Numbered from the stretch's first letter, positions 51,697 through 62,370 are shown. The stretch: 64,000 nucleotides of DNA from Candidatus Contendibacter sp. (GCA_008933795.1 WBUJ01000002.1:1-64000); one strand, 5' to 3'. A program made the numbers and translations. Notes: generated from the letters alone by a model not told the origin.

Positions 51697-53931
51697 ATGA
51701 CGCCCCCTGAACATAGCGATACTCCTCAAAACTTGGACGCATCCGCCGTCGATCGGATCATGACCGATGCCGCGTTGCTGCACGCGGGTCTTCACCCCGA
51801 CCCATTCGCGGTGCTCGGTCGCCGCAATCGCGGCGACCGAGCGATCATACGGGCGTTCCTGCCCGGCGCCCAACAGGCGCGCTTGCCCGATATTGATCAG
51901 CCACTGTGGCGATTGGCGGATACCGATCTGTTCGAGTGGCGCGGCGCTGCTGACGTGCTGCCGCTGCATTACCGGCTGGCTTGGATCGATGTCGCTGACC
52001 GCGAGCAGGTCACTCATGATCCCTATAGCTTTTCTCCGCAGCTTAGCCTGTACGATCTCCACCTGTTTAACGAGGGGCGCCATCTGCATATCCATCGAGT
52101 GTTGGGCGCGCATCTGCGGGTGGTGGATCACATCGCCGGGGTGCTGTTCGCGGTTTGGGCGCCGAACGCCGCTCGGGTCAGCGTGGTGGGCGACTTCAAC
52201 CAGTGGAACGGTCTACGCCATCCCTTGCGTCGCCGAGGTGGCGTCTGGGAACTGTTTGTTCCCGACGTGGACGCGGGCTCGCGCTACCAGTTTGAGCTTC
52301 AGGTTCGGGAGACGGGCGAGCGGTTGCGCAAAAGCGATCCCTATGGTCGCGGGTTCGAGCAGCGTCCGGCCAACTTTGCCCTGGTGGTGGAGGATACACC
52401 CTATCCATGGCGTGATGAGATTTGGATGACCCGGAGGCGGCGATGGAATTGGACACGCGCTCCGCTGGCAGTCTACGAAGTCCATCTGGGTTCCTGGCAG
52501 CGGGACGAACGCGGTGACTATCTGGATTATAAGGAACTGGCGCGACGCTTGGTCGCTTATGTCGGTTCGCTGGGCTTCACCCATATCGAATTGATGCCCC
52601 TCACCGAACATCCTTTGGATGCCTCTTGGGGCTATCAGCCGACTGGGTACTTCGCCCCAACCAGTCGTCATGGTGGTCCGCATGATTTCCGCTGGCTCGT
52701 GGATTACTGTCATCAAGCGGGTATCGGCGTCATTCTGGACTGGGTGCCCGGTCACTTTCCCAAGGACGCGCATGGTTTGGCCCAGTTTGACGGTACCTAT
52801 CTTTACGAGCACGAGGATCCGGACCGCCGCGAGCAGCGGGGTTGGGGTACGCTGGCGTTCGACTATGGTCGAAATCAGGTGAAGAATTTCCTGCTGGCCA
52901 GCGCCTGTTTCTGGTTGGAGGAATGTCATTTGGATGGCCTGCGGGTGGATGCCGTCGCATCCATGCTATACCTGGATTATGCCCGTGAGTCGGGCGAGTG
53001 GGCGCCGAATCTATTCGGCGGCAACGAAAATCTGGAGGCGGTTGCCTTCCTGCGAGAACTTAATGATGTCATTCATCGTCGTTATCCGGGGGTTCTGATG
53101 ATCGCCGAGGAATCCACGGCTTGGCCATTGGTGACTCGGCCTTCCTGGATGGGGGGTTTGGGATTTGGCATGAAGTGGAATATGGGATGGATGCACGATA
53201 TCTTGGAGTATTTATCGTGTGATCCGGCTTTGCGTCGTCATCATCACGAACTATTGACTTTCGGCCTGCTGTACGCTTTCACTGAAAACTTTATGCTACC
53301 TTTGTCTCATGATGAAGTTGTGCATGGTAAAGGTTCTTTGCTATCCAGGATGCCGGGGAATCGCTACCAGCGATTTGCTAATCTGCGTTTGCTTTACCTT
53401 TATATGTGGACTTATCCAGGTAAAAAATTTTTATTCATGGGCAATGAACTGGCGCAGGAACAGGAATGGGATTTTTCTTCGATTCTCGACTGGGAGTCGC
53501 TAAGTCAGCCGGAGTATCGAGGGATACAGATGCTGGTTCGCGATCTTAATCATCTTTATCGGTCGATAGCAAGTCTGCACGATTCTGAATTTTCTCAGGA
53601 GGGCTTTGAGTGGCTGGATTGCCATGATGCCGCCCGGTCGGTGGTAGTCTATTTGCGCCGTGGTGGTGGAGATGATCCTGTCTTGGTGGTTCTGAATTTT
53701 TCGGCGGTAGTGCGTTTGGATTATCGTGTGGGGGTGCCACTCTCAGGATTTTATCAGGAGGTTCTTAATTCAGATGCTGGAATTTATGGTGGCGGTGGCG
53801 GTAGCGTGGAAAATGGTATGGTGCATGCTGAGTTAATACCGTATTTTGGGTATCCTTGCTCGCTGGTGCTGGACTTGCCGCCATTGAGTGGTCTGGTGCT
53901 AGTTTCTCGTAGGGAATATTTTGATGGTTGA
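51697..53931 (+). CDS. glgB: 1,4-alpha-glucan branching enzyme
   Basis: GVLFAVWAPNAARVSVVGDFNQWNG; VYEVHLGSWQR; LDGLRVDAVASMLYLDY; ENFMLPLSHDEVVHGKGSLLSRMPGN. Confidence 0.96.
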   Translation: MTPPEHSDTPQNLDASAVDRIMTDAALLHAGLHPDPFAVLGRRNRGDRAIIRAFLPGAQQARLPDIDQPLWRLADTDLFEWRGAADVLPLHYRLAWIDVADREQVTHDPYSFSPQLSLYDLHLFNEGRHLHIHRVLGAHLRVVDHIAGVLFAVWAPNAARVSVVGDFNQWNGLRHPLRRRGGVWELFVPDVDAGSRYQFELQVRETGERLRKSDPYGRGFEQRPANFALVVEDTPYPWRDEIWMTRRRRWNWTRAPLAVYEVHLGSWQRDERGDYLDYKELARRLVAYVGSLGFTHIELMPLTEHPLDASWGYQPTGYFAPTSRHGGPHDFRWLVDYCHQAGIGVILDWVPGHFPKDAHGLAQFDGTYLYEHEDPDRREQRGWGTLAFDYGRNQVKNFLLASACFWLEECHLDGLRVDAVASMLYLDYARESGEWAPNLFGGNENLEAVAFLRELNDVIHRRYPGVLMIAEESTAWPLVTRPSWMGGLGFGMKWNMGWMHDILEYLSCDPALRRHHHELLTFGLLYAFTENFMLPLSHDEVVHGKGSLLSRMPGNRYQRFANLRLLYLYMWTYPGKKFLFMGNELAQEQEWDFSSILDWESLSQPEYRGIQMLVRDLNHLYRSIASLHDSEFSQEGFEWLDCHDAARSVVVYLRRGGGDDPVLVVLNFSAVVRLDYRVGVPLSGFYQEVLNSDAGIYGGGGGSVENGMVHAELIPYFGYPCSLVLDLPPLSGLVLVSRREYFDG

Positions 53932-54001
53932 AGATCGGCTATGGATTGAATTTAAAAGTTGCTGCTGATTGATTGATGGCCAAATCTTTATGGAGTCTGC
54001 C

Positions 54002-54976
54002 GTGAAGTTGCAACAGCTACGCTATCTAGTTGCTATTGTTCGTAATAATATGAATATCTCCGCTGCGGCGGAGAGTCTGTATACTTCTCAACCAGGTATT
54101 AGTAAACAGTTGCGGTTGCTGGAGGAAGAACTGGGTGTTGAATTGTTCAATCGCAATGGTAAGCATCTGACCGAGATGACCCCGATCGGGCGGCAGATTA
54201 TTATTAAGGTGGAGATTATTCTGCGTGAGATCAATAATATCCAGATCTTGGCTGAGGAGTACCGCGATGATCGGCGTGGTAGTTTATCCATTGCCACGAC
54301 ACATACTCAAGCTCGCTATGCTTTGCCGCCGGTTGTCAAACTTTTTCGGGAGCGTTATCCGGCAGTAACTTTGCAGATTCATCAAGGTTCTCCGACACAG
54401 ATTGCTGAGATGGTGCAGTCTGGCGAGGTGGATTTTGCGATTGCTACCGAGTCCTTGGAACTGTTCGAGGATTTGGTGATGATGCCTTGTTATGTTTGGC
54501 AACGCTGTGTGTTGGTGCCGTGCGAACATCCGTTGGCTGAACTGGGTCAACTGACTTTGCAGGATGTTGCTCGGTATCCGCTGGTGACTTATGTATTTGG
54601 TTTTACTGGCCGATCTCAGTTGGATGAGGCATTCCGGAATGCGCAGTTGAGGCCTGTGGTGGCTTTTACCGCAACTGATGCGGATGTGATTAAAACTTAT
54701 GTCCGTCTGGGGATGGGAGTTGGTATTGTTGCGCGGATGGCTTATGACCCGAGACAGGATCAGGATTTGGTGCGACTGGATGCGGGCCATTTGTTTGCGG
54801 CTAACGTAACTAGGATCGGGTTTCGGCGCGGTATGTTTTTGCGGTGTTATATGTATGACTTTATTGAGTTATTTGCTCCTCACTTGACTAAGGAGCGGGT
54901 GCGGATGATAGAGCGGTTTCAGACTTCGGAGGAGATTGATGCATTGTTTGAGGGGGTTGAGTTGCCGGTTTTCTAG
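54002..54976 (+). CDS. cysB: CysB-family LysR-type regulator
   Basis: VKLQQLRYLVAIVRNNMNISAAAESLYTSQPGISKQLRLLEEELGVELFNRNGKHL; GTG at 54002 preferred over the upstream start. Confidence 0.88.
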   Translation: MKLQQLRYLVAIVRNNMNISAAAESLYTSQPGISKQLRLLEEELGVELFNRNGKHLTEMTPIGRQIIIKVEIILREINNIQILAEEYRDDRRGSLSIATTHTQARYALPPVVKLFRERYPAVTLQIHQGSPTQIAEMVQSGEVDFAIATESLELFEDLVMMPCYVWQRCVLVPCEHPLAELGQLTLQDVARYPLVTYVFGFTGRSQLDEAFRNAQLRPVVAFTATDADVIKTYVRLGMGVGIVARMAYDPRQDQDLVRLDAGHLFAANVTRIGFRRGMFLRCYMYDFIELFAPHLTKERVRMIERFQTSEEIDALFEGVELPVF

Positions 54977-55038
54977 TGGTTGTTTTTGGTGTGTTGGTGT
55001 TGAGAACTCTCATGATGATGATATAGAAAGGAATATGG

Positions 55039-55944
55039 GTGAAACCCTCGCCAGTCACTGTACGAATGGACTTGCTGGCCAGTTTCGAGGCAATGCTGGC
55101 TCAGTTGGATACCTTCTGCATGGCAGTTCGTCAGGATGGCGCCTTGCCAGCTTGGGTATCGCGCACCGAGATGGAATTGGTGGAAAATCTGGATATGCGC
55201 CTTAAGGCGATCCAACTTTATCGGGCTCTTTGGTACGAGGATAGTCAGGATGGTCGGGAGACACTAACCTGTCCTGGCATTGTCGGTGTTACTTTGGAAA
55301 CCTTGACTGCTGCTCATGTTTGTAATGCTGCCAAGGATGAATTCAAGGCGACCGTGCTGGCGCTGAAAGGTCTTAACCGAGCTGAAATGAATGATGCGAT
55401 GGCCGATTTGCATCGGCGGTGGGAAACCGTGGCAGTGGCCATGCGGCGCATGGGCGCGGCTCGTTTGAATTTGAAACAAGCTTACCGGCATATTCCTCTG
55501 CTGGAGCGGCGCCCGCTCAAGATTGGCTTTACTTGGTCCAAGCAGGGTCGCGTGATTCAGCGCACCAGTGTGGCTGAAGCTCGCCGCTTGTTGGAACAGC
55601 GGGTCGAAACACCACAGGTTCGATTGGAATTGCGACGTCTGGCGGAAATTGGTGGGGATGAACCATTGGCGCGCGTTCGTGGAGTTTGTCCGCATTTACG
55701 CGCTAATATTGTTTTTGCCGAGTTGGAACGTGGTTGTGTATCGCGTCGGTTGATGCAAACTCCCCTACCGATTTTGGTGCCTTTACGGCGTGATGAGCGG
55801 TTGCCTGAATTCGTGGCGGTGGCGCTGGAACCCCCACTCAATCCTCGTCTACGGCGGGCGGATGTGCGGATCGAGGACGAACCTTTTTTACCTTCGATTC
55901 GAATTTATCGCTATCGTGAGCCTTACCGTGTTGAATCAAGATGA
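55039..55944 (+). CDS. Tus-like DNA replication terminus site-binding protein
   Basis: By-eye collinear resemblance to E. coli Tus: LTCPGIVGVTLETLTAA, NLKQAYRHIPLLERRPLKIGFTWSKQGRVIQRTSVAEARRLLEQRVETPQ, QTPLPILVPLRRDERLPE, LPSIRIYRY. Confidence 0.75.
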   Translation: MKPSPVTVRMDLLASFEAMLAQLDTFCMAVRQDGALPAWVSRTEMELVENLDMRLKAIQLYRALWYEDSQDGRETLTCPGIVGVTLETLTAAHVCNAAKDEFKATVLALKGLNRAEMNDAMADLHRRWETVAVAMRRMGAARLNLKQAYRHIPLLERRPLKIGFTWSKQGRVIQRTSVAEARRLLEQRVETPQVRLELRRLAEIGGDEPLARVRGVCPHLRANIVFAELERGCVSRRLMQTPLPILVPLRRDERLPEFVAVALEPPLNPRLRRADVRIEDEPFLPSIRIYRYREPYRVESR

Positions 55945-56055
55945 TGGTATAAATTCACTTTGAATGCCAAAACCCACCACTTGCCGCAAAATCGCCTAAA
56001 ATTGTCTGAAACGATTCCTCCAAAAATATTTTAAACCCCTCAGGAGACTCCCCCC

Positions 56056-58194
56056 ATGTCCGCCCGCGCTCGCGTATGGCCCGGCAATCCGTATCCCCTC
56101 GGCGCCACTTGGGATGGCAAGGGCGTCAATTTCGCGCTATTTTCCGCCCATGCCGAGAGAGTCGAACTATGCCTGTTCGATTCTTCGGGCCAGCGCGAGA
56201 TCGAGCGCTTGGCCCTGGCCGAGAATACCGACCAAGTCTGGCACGGCTATGTACCGGGGCTGTGGCCGGGCGCCTTGTATGGCTACCGCGTCTCCGGGCC
56301 CTACGAACCGCAGATCGGCCATCGCTTCAACCACCACAAACTGCTGCTCGATCCCTACGCCAAGCAGTTCTACGGCGCGCTGCACCTGCGCGACGAACAC
56401 TGCGGTTACCAAGTGGGCCACCGCGACGCCGACCTGTCCTTCGATATCCGCGACAACGCCCGCGACATGCTCAAATGCGTGGTAGTGGACACCCGCTTCA
56501 ATTGGGATAGCGATCGCTCGCCCGAAATTCCCTGGTCGCGGACCCTGATCTACGAAACCCACGTCCGCGGCTTCACCATCCGTCACGAAGGCGTGCCCCA
56601 CCATCTCCGCGGCACCTTCGCCGGCCTTGCCCATCCTGAAATCATCAAATATCTCCAGTCGCTCGGCATCACCGCCGTGGAGTTGATGCCCGTCCATGCC
56701 TTCGTGGACGACCGCTTTTTGACCGATCGTGGGCTGCGGAATTACTGGGGTTACAACACCCTGTGCTTTTTCGCCCCGGAACCGCGCTACCTGAGCGGCG
56801 GCGATCTGGTCGAGTTCAAAACCATGGTCAAGCGGTTGCACGACGCCGGCATCGAGGTGCTGCTGGACGTGGTCTATAACCACACCGCCGAGGGGGACCA
56901 GATGGGTCCGACTCTCAGCTTCAAGGGTATCGACAACGCCTCCTACTACCGGCTCCTCCCTGGCGACCGCCGCCACTACATCAACGACACCGGCTGCGGC
57001 AATACCCTGAACCTGATGCATCCACGGGTGTTGCAGATGGTGATGGACAGTCTGCGCTACTGGGTCAACGAAATGCACGTGGATGGCTTCCGTTTTGACC
57101 TGGCGGTGACGCTGGGCCGGGAGGAATACGGCTACGACCGCGCCGGCGGCTTCTTCGACGCCATCCGTCAGGATCCCGCCATGTCGCGGGTCAAGATCAT
57201 CGCCGAGCCGTGGGACATCGGTCCCGGTGGTTACCAGCTCGGCGGTTTTCCCGCCGGCACCGCCGAATGGAACGACCGCTTCCGCGATACCGTGCGCCGG
57301 TTCTGGCGCGGCGATGACGACATGCTATCCAAACTGGCGCCCAACCTGCTCGCCTCCAGCGACTTGTTCGAGCATGATAGTCGGCGACCGTGGGCGACGA
57401 TCAACTACATCGCTAGCCACGACGGTTTTACCCTGGCCGACCTGGTCAGCTACAACGAGCGCCATAACGAGGCCAACGGTGAAAATAACCGCGACGGCCA
57501 CCCGTCCAACTTCAGCAACAACCACGGCGTCGAGGGGCCGACCGCCGATCCCGCCATCAGGGAAATGCGCTTGCGCCAGCGGCGCAACATGCTGGCCACC
57601 CTGCTGCTGGCCCAGGGCACGCCGATGCTGCTGGCCGGCGACGAGTTTGGTCGCAGCCAGCGCGGCAACAACAACGCCTATTGTCAGGACAACGACATCA
57701 ACTGGCTGGACTGGGATATCCCGCCCGAAGAAGGGGAGTTTTTCGGTTTCGTCCGCCGTCTGATCAACCTGCGCCAGGAACATCCGGTGCTGCGCCGGTC
57801 CCGTTTCATGCACGGCTTGCAGATTTCCAAGACCCATGGATTGCACGATATCGACTGGATCAGCCCCGGCGGCGGCGCCATGAGCGACTACCACTGGCAG
57901 GAACCCAAGGCCCGCTGTTTCGGCATGCTGCTGACCGGCAACGCCGGCGAGTACTTTACTGCCGATGGCTATCCCGAAACCGACGATGCCATGCTGGTTA
58001 TTTTTAACGCCAGCCCAACCGCGGTCCCGTTCCGTCTTCCCACAGTGCGCGACGCCAGTCACTGGCGCTGCCTGCTGGACACCACTCGACCGCAGTTGAC
58101 GCCGGGTGAATTGCTGCTGGAGGTTGGCGACGATTTTCAGATGGAATCCTGGGCTGTCACCGTGTTCGCGCTGGTCCTGGCCAACCCGGATTGA
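56056..58194 (+). CDS. glgX: Glycogen debranching enzyme
   Basis: GNPYPLGATWDGKGVNFALFSAHAERVELCLFD; YETHVRGFT; DVVYNHTAEGDQMGPTLSFKGIDNASYYRL; GDEFGRSQRGNNNAYCQDNDINWLDWD. Confidence 0.96.
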   Translation: MSARARVWPGNPYPLGATWDGKGVNFALFSAHAERVELCLFDSSGQREIERLALAENTDQVWHGYVPGLWPGALYGYRVSGPYEPQIGHRFNHHKLLLDPYAKQFYGALHLRDEHCGYQVGHRDADLSFDIRDNARDMLKCVVVDTRFNWDSDRSPEIPWSRTLIYETHVRGFTIRHEGVPHHLRGTFAGLAHPEIIKYLQSLGITAVELMPVHAFVDDRFLTDRGLRNYWGYNTLCFFAPEPRYLSGGDLVEFKTMVKRLHDAGIEVLLDVVYNHTAEGDQMGPTLSFKGIDNASYYRLLPGDRRHYINDTGCGNTLNLMHPRVLQMVMDSLRYWVNEMHVDGFRFDLAVTLGREEYGYDRAGGFFDAIRQDPAMSRVKIIAEPWDIGPGGYQLGGFPAGTAEWNDRFRDTVRRFWRGDDDMLSKLAPNLLASSDLFEHDSRRPWATINYIASHDGFTLADLVSYNERHNEANGENNRDGHPSNFSNNHGVEGPTADPAIREMRLRQRRNMLATLLLAQGTPMLLAGDEFGRSQRGNNNAYCQDNDINWLDWDIPPEEGEFFGFVRRLINLRQEHPVLRRSRFMHGLQISKTHGLHDIDWISPGGGAMSDYHWQEPKARCFGMLLTGNAGEYFTADGYPETDDAMLVIFNASPTAVPFRLPTVRDASHWRCLLDTTRPQLTPGELLLEVGDDFQMESWAVTVFALVLANPD

Positions 58195-58214
58195 GTTTTC
58201 TTTTAATAACTATT

Positions 58215-58230
58215 TGCTATTTTAATAGCA
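58215..58230. terminator. Possible weak AT-rich hairpin downstream of glgX
   Basis: TGCTATTTTAATAGCA followed shortly by a T-run. Confidence 0.35.
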
Positions 58231-58417
58231 TTAAATATTCTTTTTTATTATTTATCATGCCGTCTATAGTCGCCGACTGTCCGGCCCGGTTTATCCGGCG
58301 CCGGACATTGTTTTTCATCACTGTCCATGGAGTTCCGATGGCGCGCGCAATCCCGCCCTACGTCATGGCGGCTCCGACGGCGGCACTTCCGCGTGTGGAC
58401 CGCATGGGTCGTCTCGC

Positions 58418-59263
58418 ATGACGCCGCGGCTTCGCCAACCCAGCGTGTTGCCCGGTTTCGGCCTGACGCTGGGTTTCACCATCGGCTATCTGAGCTTGAT
58501 CGTGCTCGTCCCTCTGGCGATGGCTTTCCTGCGCGCGCTCGACCTGAGTTGGGACCAGTTCTGGCAGGCGGTCACCGCGCCCCGGGTGGTTGCCTCGTAC
58601 CGATTAACCTTCGGCGCCGCCTTCCTGGCCGCCGCCTTCAACACCGCTTTCGGCCTGATCGTGGCCTGGGTGCTGGTGCGCTACCGGTTCCCCGGTCAGC
58701 GCCTGGTGGACGCTTTGGTGGATTTACCGTTCGCCCTGCCCACTGCGGTGGCCGGCATCACCCTGGCTACGCTCTATTCCAGCAATGGCTGGATCGGCCA
58801 GTACCTCAAACCGCTCGGGCTCAAGGTTGCCTTCACTCCGCTGGGCGTGATCGTGGCCCTGGTCTTCATCAGCCTGCCGTTCGTGGTGCGCACCGTGCAG
58901 CCGGTGCTTGAAGATCTGGAGGCCGAGGTTGAGGAAGCCGCCGCCAGCCTGGGGGCGGGGCGCTGGCAAATTTTTCGGCGCATCATTTTTCCAGCGGTTC
59001 GTCCGGCGTTGCTGACCGGCTTCACCCTGGCCTTCGCCCGCGCCATCGGCGAGTACGGCTCGGTCATCTTCATCGCCGGCAACCTGCCGATGGTGTCGGA
59101 GATCACCCCGCTGCTGATCGTCGGCAAGCTGGAGCAATACGATTACGGCGGCGCGGCGGCAGTGTCGGTGGTCCTGCTGATCATTTCCTTCATCCTGCTG
59201 TTGCTGATCAATCTGCTTCAACGCTGGAGCCGGATGCGGATCAGTGGGGAGACGGCGTCGTGA
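58418..59263 (+). CDS. cysT: Sulfate/thiosulfate ABC transporter permease
   Basis: CysT family: [55 protein letters not shown]. Confidence 0.93.
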   Translation: MTPRLRQPSVLPGFGLTLGFTIGYLSLIVLVPLAMAFLRALDLSWDQFWQAVTAPRVVASYRLTFGAAFLAAAFNTAFGLIVAWVLVRYRFPGQRLVDALVDLPFALPTAVAGITLATLYSSNGWIGQYLKPLGLKVAFTPLGVIVALVFISLPFVVRTVQPVLEDLEAEVEEAAASLGAGRWQIFRRIIFPAVRPALLTGFTLAFARAIGEYGSVIFIAGNLPMVSEITPLLIVGKLEQYDYGGAAAVSVVLLIISFILLLLINLLQRWSRMRISGETAS

Positions 59264-60135
59264 GCGACCCCGCTCCCCGCGCCCCGGTTTCCGCCGCCAC
59301 TACCGAACCCCGATTCGTCCGCGTGGTGCTGGTGACCGTGGCGCTGAGCTTCCTGACGCTGTTTCTGTTCGTGCCGCTGGCGGCGGTGTTTTACGAGGCG
59401 CTCCGCAAGGGAATCGGCGTCTACTTGGCCGCCATCGCCGATCCCTACGCGCTGGCCGCGATCCGTCTGACCCTGCTTAGCACCGCGATTGCCGTGCCGT
59501 TGAACATAGCGTTCGGCGTCGCCGCCGCCTGGGCCATCGCCAAGTTCGAGTTTCGCGGCAAGAGCGTGCTGATTACCCTGATCGATCTGCCGTTCGCGGT
59601 CTCGCCCGTCATCGCCGGCATGATCTATGTGCTTCTGTTCGGCGCTCAAGGCTGGTTGGGGCCGTGGCTAGGCGAGCACGGCATCAGGATCATCTTCGCC
59701 GTCCCCGGCATCGTGCTGGCCACCGTGTTCGTCACCGTGCCGTTCGTCGCCCGCGAACTGATTCCGCTGATGCAGGCTCAGGGCATCGACGAGGAGGAAG
59801 CCGCCATGGTGTTGGGCGCCAGCGGCTGGCTGACCTTCTGGCGGATCACCCTGCCCAACATCCAGTGGGGCCTGCTCTATGGCGTGGTGCTCTGCACCGC
59901 CCGCGCCATGGGCGAGTTCGGCGCGGTGTCGGTGGTGTCTGGCCACATCCGCGGCCTGACCAACACCCTGCCGCTGCACGTAGAAATTCTTTACAACGAA
60001 TACCAGTTCGCCGCCGCCTTCGCCTGCGCCTCGCTGCTCACCCTGCTGGCGCTGGTCATGCTGGCGCTCAAGACTCTGATCGAGCGCCGCGCCCTCCGAC
60101 AACAGCGCTCCGCGGGGGCCATGGAAACCTTATGA
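59260..60135 (+). CDS. cysW: Sulfate/thiosulfate ABC transporter permease
   Basis: [64 protein letters not shown]. Confidence 0.93.
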   Translation: MSDPAPRAPVSAATTEPRFVRVVLVTVALSFLTLFLFVPLAAVFYEALRKGIGVYLAAIADPYALAAIRLTLLSTAIAVPLNIAFGVAAAWAIAKFEFRGKSVLITLIDLPFAVSPVIAGMIYVLLFGAQGWLGPWLGEHGIRIIFAVPGIVLATVFVTVPFVARELIPLMQAQGIDEEEAAMVLGASGWLTFWRITLPNIQWGLLYGVVLCTARAMGEFGAVSVVSGHIRGLTNTLPLHVEILYNEYQFAAAFACASLLTLLALVMLALKTLIERRALRQQRSAGAMETL

Positions 60136-61247
60136 GCATCGAAATTCAAAAATTGCACAAACGCTTCGGTGCGTTCGTCGCCCTCGACCACATCGACCTG
60201 AGTATTCCACCCGGCCAACTGGTCGCCCTGCTCGGCCCTTCCGGCTGTGGCAAAACCACCCTGCTGCGCATCATTGCTGGCCTGGAGATCGCCGACCGTG
60301 GCCGGGTGCTGTTCGATGGCGAGGACGCCACCCGCCGCCATGTTCGGGAGCGCGGGGTTGGCTTCGTGTTCCAGCATTACGCGCTGTTCCAGCACATGAC
60401 CGTGTTCGAGAACATCGCCTTCGGCCTGCGGGTGCGCCCGCGCGCCGTGCGCCCGCCCGAGGCGTCCATTCGCGCCAAGGTGAACGCGTTGCTGGACTTG
60501 GTGCAGATGGGCTGGCTGGCCAACCGCTACCCTAGTCAATTGTCCGGCGGCCAGCGCCAGCGCATTGCCCTGGCCCGGGCGCTGGCGGTGGAGCCCCAGG
60601 TATTGCTGCTCGACGAACCGTTCGGCGCCCTGGACACCAAGGTGCGCAAGGAACTGCGCCGCTGGCTGCGCCGCCTGCACGACGAGTTGCATATCACCAG
60701 CGTGTTCGTTACCCACGATCAGGAAGAAGCCTTGGAAGTCGCCGACCAGATCGTGGTTATGAATCGCGGTCGCATCGAACAGATCGGTTCGCCCCAGGAG
60801 GTTTACGATGCGCCGGCCACTCCTTTCGTCTATCAGTTTCTCGGCAACATCAACTTGTTCCACAGTCGGGTTCATGCGGGCTGGGCGCGAGTTGGCGGGC
60901 TACGGGTGCGGGTGCCCGAGTACGGCGATACCGAACACGCGCCGGCCATGGCCTACGTCCGGCCCCACGACATTGATCTACTGCGCGAACCTGAGGACGA
61001 CGACACCACGCTGGCGGCTACGATCAGCCGGGTGTCCCAGTTGGGTTCGCTGGTGCGGCTGGAACTGATCCAATCGCCGGACGGCGAAATCGCCGAGGTG
61101 GAAATGACCCGCGAGCGCTATGCCGCCGATCCGCTGCAAACCGGCGATCTGGTGTTCGTCAAACCGCGCCAAGTGCGGGTCTTCCTGCATGATAACCCCA
61201 GCGTTGCTCCACCGATGCACTGGAGCGGCGACGGCGACGGCATTTGA
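60132..61247 (+). CDS. cysA: Sulfate/thiosulfate ABC transporter ATP-binding protein
   Basis: [53 protein letters not shown] at 60132 overlaps the cysW stop. Confidence 0.93.
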   Translation: MSIEIQKLHKRFGAFVALDHIDLSIPPGQLVALLGPSGCGKTTLLRIIAGLEIADRGRVLFDGEDATRRHVRERGVGFVFQHYALFQHMTVFENIAFGLRVRPRAVRPPEASIRAKVNALLDLVQMGWLANRYPSQLSGGQRQRIALARALAVEPQVLLLDEPFGALDTKVRKELRRWLRRLHDELHITSVFVTHDQEEALEVADQIVVMNRGRIEQIGSPQEVYDAPATPFVYQFLGNINLFHSRVHAGWARVGGLRVRVPEYGDTEHAPAMAYVRPHDIDLLREPEDDDTTLAATISRVSQLGSLVRLELIQSPDGEIAEVEMTRERYAADPLQTGDLVFVKPRQVRVFLHDNPSVAPPMHWSGDGDGI

Positions 61248-61301
61248 GCGGGCGACCGCTTCCGCCAAGCTACCTCCGGCCCGTCCGGGTCATCCATCGA
61301 C

Positions 61302-61685
61302 ATGAACCTTTTCGACCAGATCGCCGAGGCCCGGATTCAGGAAGCCATCGAACGGGGCGAGTTGCGCGACTTGCCTGGCGAAGGCAAACCGTTGCGACTG
61401 GATGACGACTCGGCGATCCCCGAGGAATTGCGCGCCGCTTACCGGATTTTGAAAAACGCTGGCTTTCTGCCGCCGGAACTGCAATTGCGCAAGGAAGTAC
61501 GCGAGGCCGAGCAGCTTTTGCACCAGTTGCCGGAGAGCGAGCGCAGCCGCGCCCGCGCCCGCCTGGAATTGTTGCAATTGCGGTTGGCTGCTAGCCGCCG
61601 CCAACCGATCAACCTACTGCTGGAGGATCACTACCGGCAGCGTTTGCTGGAACGTCTAGATCCTACCGACCGTTATTCGTCATGA
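61302..61685 (+). CDS. DUF1992 (DnaJ-homologue-subfamily-C-28-like) protein
   Basis: MNLFDQIAEARIQEAIERGELRDLPGEGKPLRLDDDSAIPEELRAAYRILKNAGFLPPELQLRKEV. Confidence 0.85.
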   Translation: MNLFDQIAEARIQEAIERGELRDLPGEGKPLRLDDDSAIPEELRAAYRILKNAGFLPPELQLRKEVREAEQLLHQLPESERSRARARLELLQLRLAASRRQPINLLLEDHYRQRLLERLDPTDRYSS

Positions 61686-61704
61686 GTGAGATGAGCAAGG
61701 ATTA

Positions 61705-61761
61705 TATAGCGCTCCTATTCCAGTCGTGGAATTTCCCCTCCTTTCAGATAGGAGCGCTATA
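61705..61761. repeat. Palindromic repeat, copy D, with 14-bp perfect terminal inverted repeats
   Basis: TATAGCGCTCCTAT...ggaatttcccctcctttcag...ATAGGAGCGCTATA; 29-nt spacer. Confidence 0.7.
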
Positions 61762-61827
61762 GTGTCCTAGATGATGATATAAGAACGGGTAAAACCTCAT
61801 CGCCTGGGCGTGGAGCCGTCCCGCCCA

Positions 61828-62370
61828 TCAGGATAAATTCTCCTCTTCTCCGGCATCGGAATCCTCGCTCTCGGGATGCAGCACCATCACCCGATTCGGC
61901 GCAAATTCCGCCAATTTCATGGCAGTTTCGCGCGGCGCCAACGGAAAATCAAACTCGTCGCGGTCGCCGCGCAGGATCGCCAACCGTCCCATGGCCAGCG
62001 CCTTACGCTGCGACGGAGTCACCCGGATGGCGCGGATCCAGTGGCCATCACTATCGAGAAAGTTGTAGAAGATCTCAGCTTGGGGATCGTTCAGCCGGTG
62101 GCTGTCGATCAATTGGCGGGCGCGGGCGATCAATTCCCGCTGCTTTTTCTCGGCCTCGCGCTCCAGATTGAGTCGGCGATCCTGCTCGCGCTTGCGGGCA
62201 GCCTCCGCCTCGGCTTGGCGGCGCGTTTCCACCTGTCGCGCCGCTTCCTCCGCCGCCAAAGCCTGGTTCTTCTTGCGCTGGTGGTCTTGTTTGCGGCCAT
62301 CGGAATCCAGCTTTTTAGCCTTATCCGCCGATACCAATCCCGCTTTCAGCAATTCGTCCCGCAGCGACAT
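61828..62370 (-). CDS. DUF2058 family protein
   Basis: MSLRDELLKAGLVSADKAKKLDSDGRKQDHQRKKNQ...; AEIFYNFLDSDGHWIRAIRVTPSQRKALAMGRLAILRGDRDEF. Confidence 0.85.
   Translation of the reverse strand: MSLRDELLKAGLVSADKAKKLDSDGRKQDHQRKKNQALAAEEAARQVETRRQAEAEAARKREQDRRLNLEREAEKKQRELIARARQLIDSHRLNDPQAEIFYNFLDSDGHWIRAIRVTPSQRKALAMGRLAILRGDRDEFDFPLAPRETAMKLAEFAPNRVMVLHPESEDSDAGEEENLS

Noticed and set aside
54989-55004. GTGTGTTGGTGTTGAG upstream of the Tus-like gene as a Ter site
   Set aside because: Only the GTNTGTTG core resembles the E. coli Ter consensus; the remaining positions do not match, so it is not claimed without binding data.
59664-60131. Upstream extension of cysA (ORF 59664-61247)
   Set aside because: The extension overlaps cysW out of frame and is Arg/His-rich; ATG at 60132 gives a normal CysA start.
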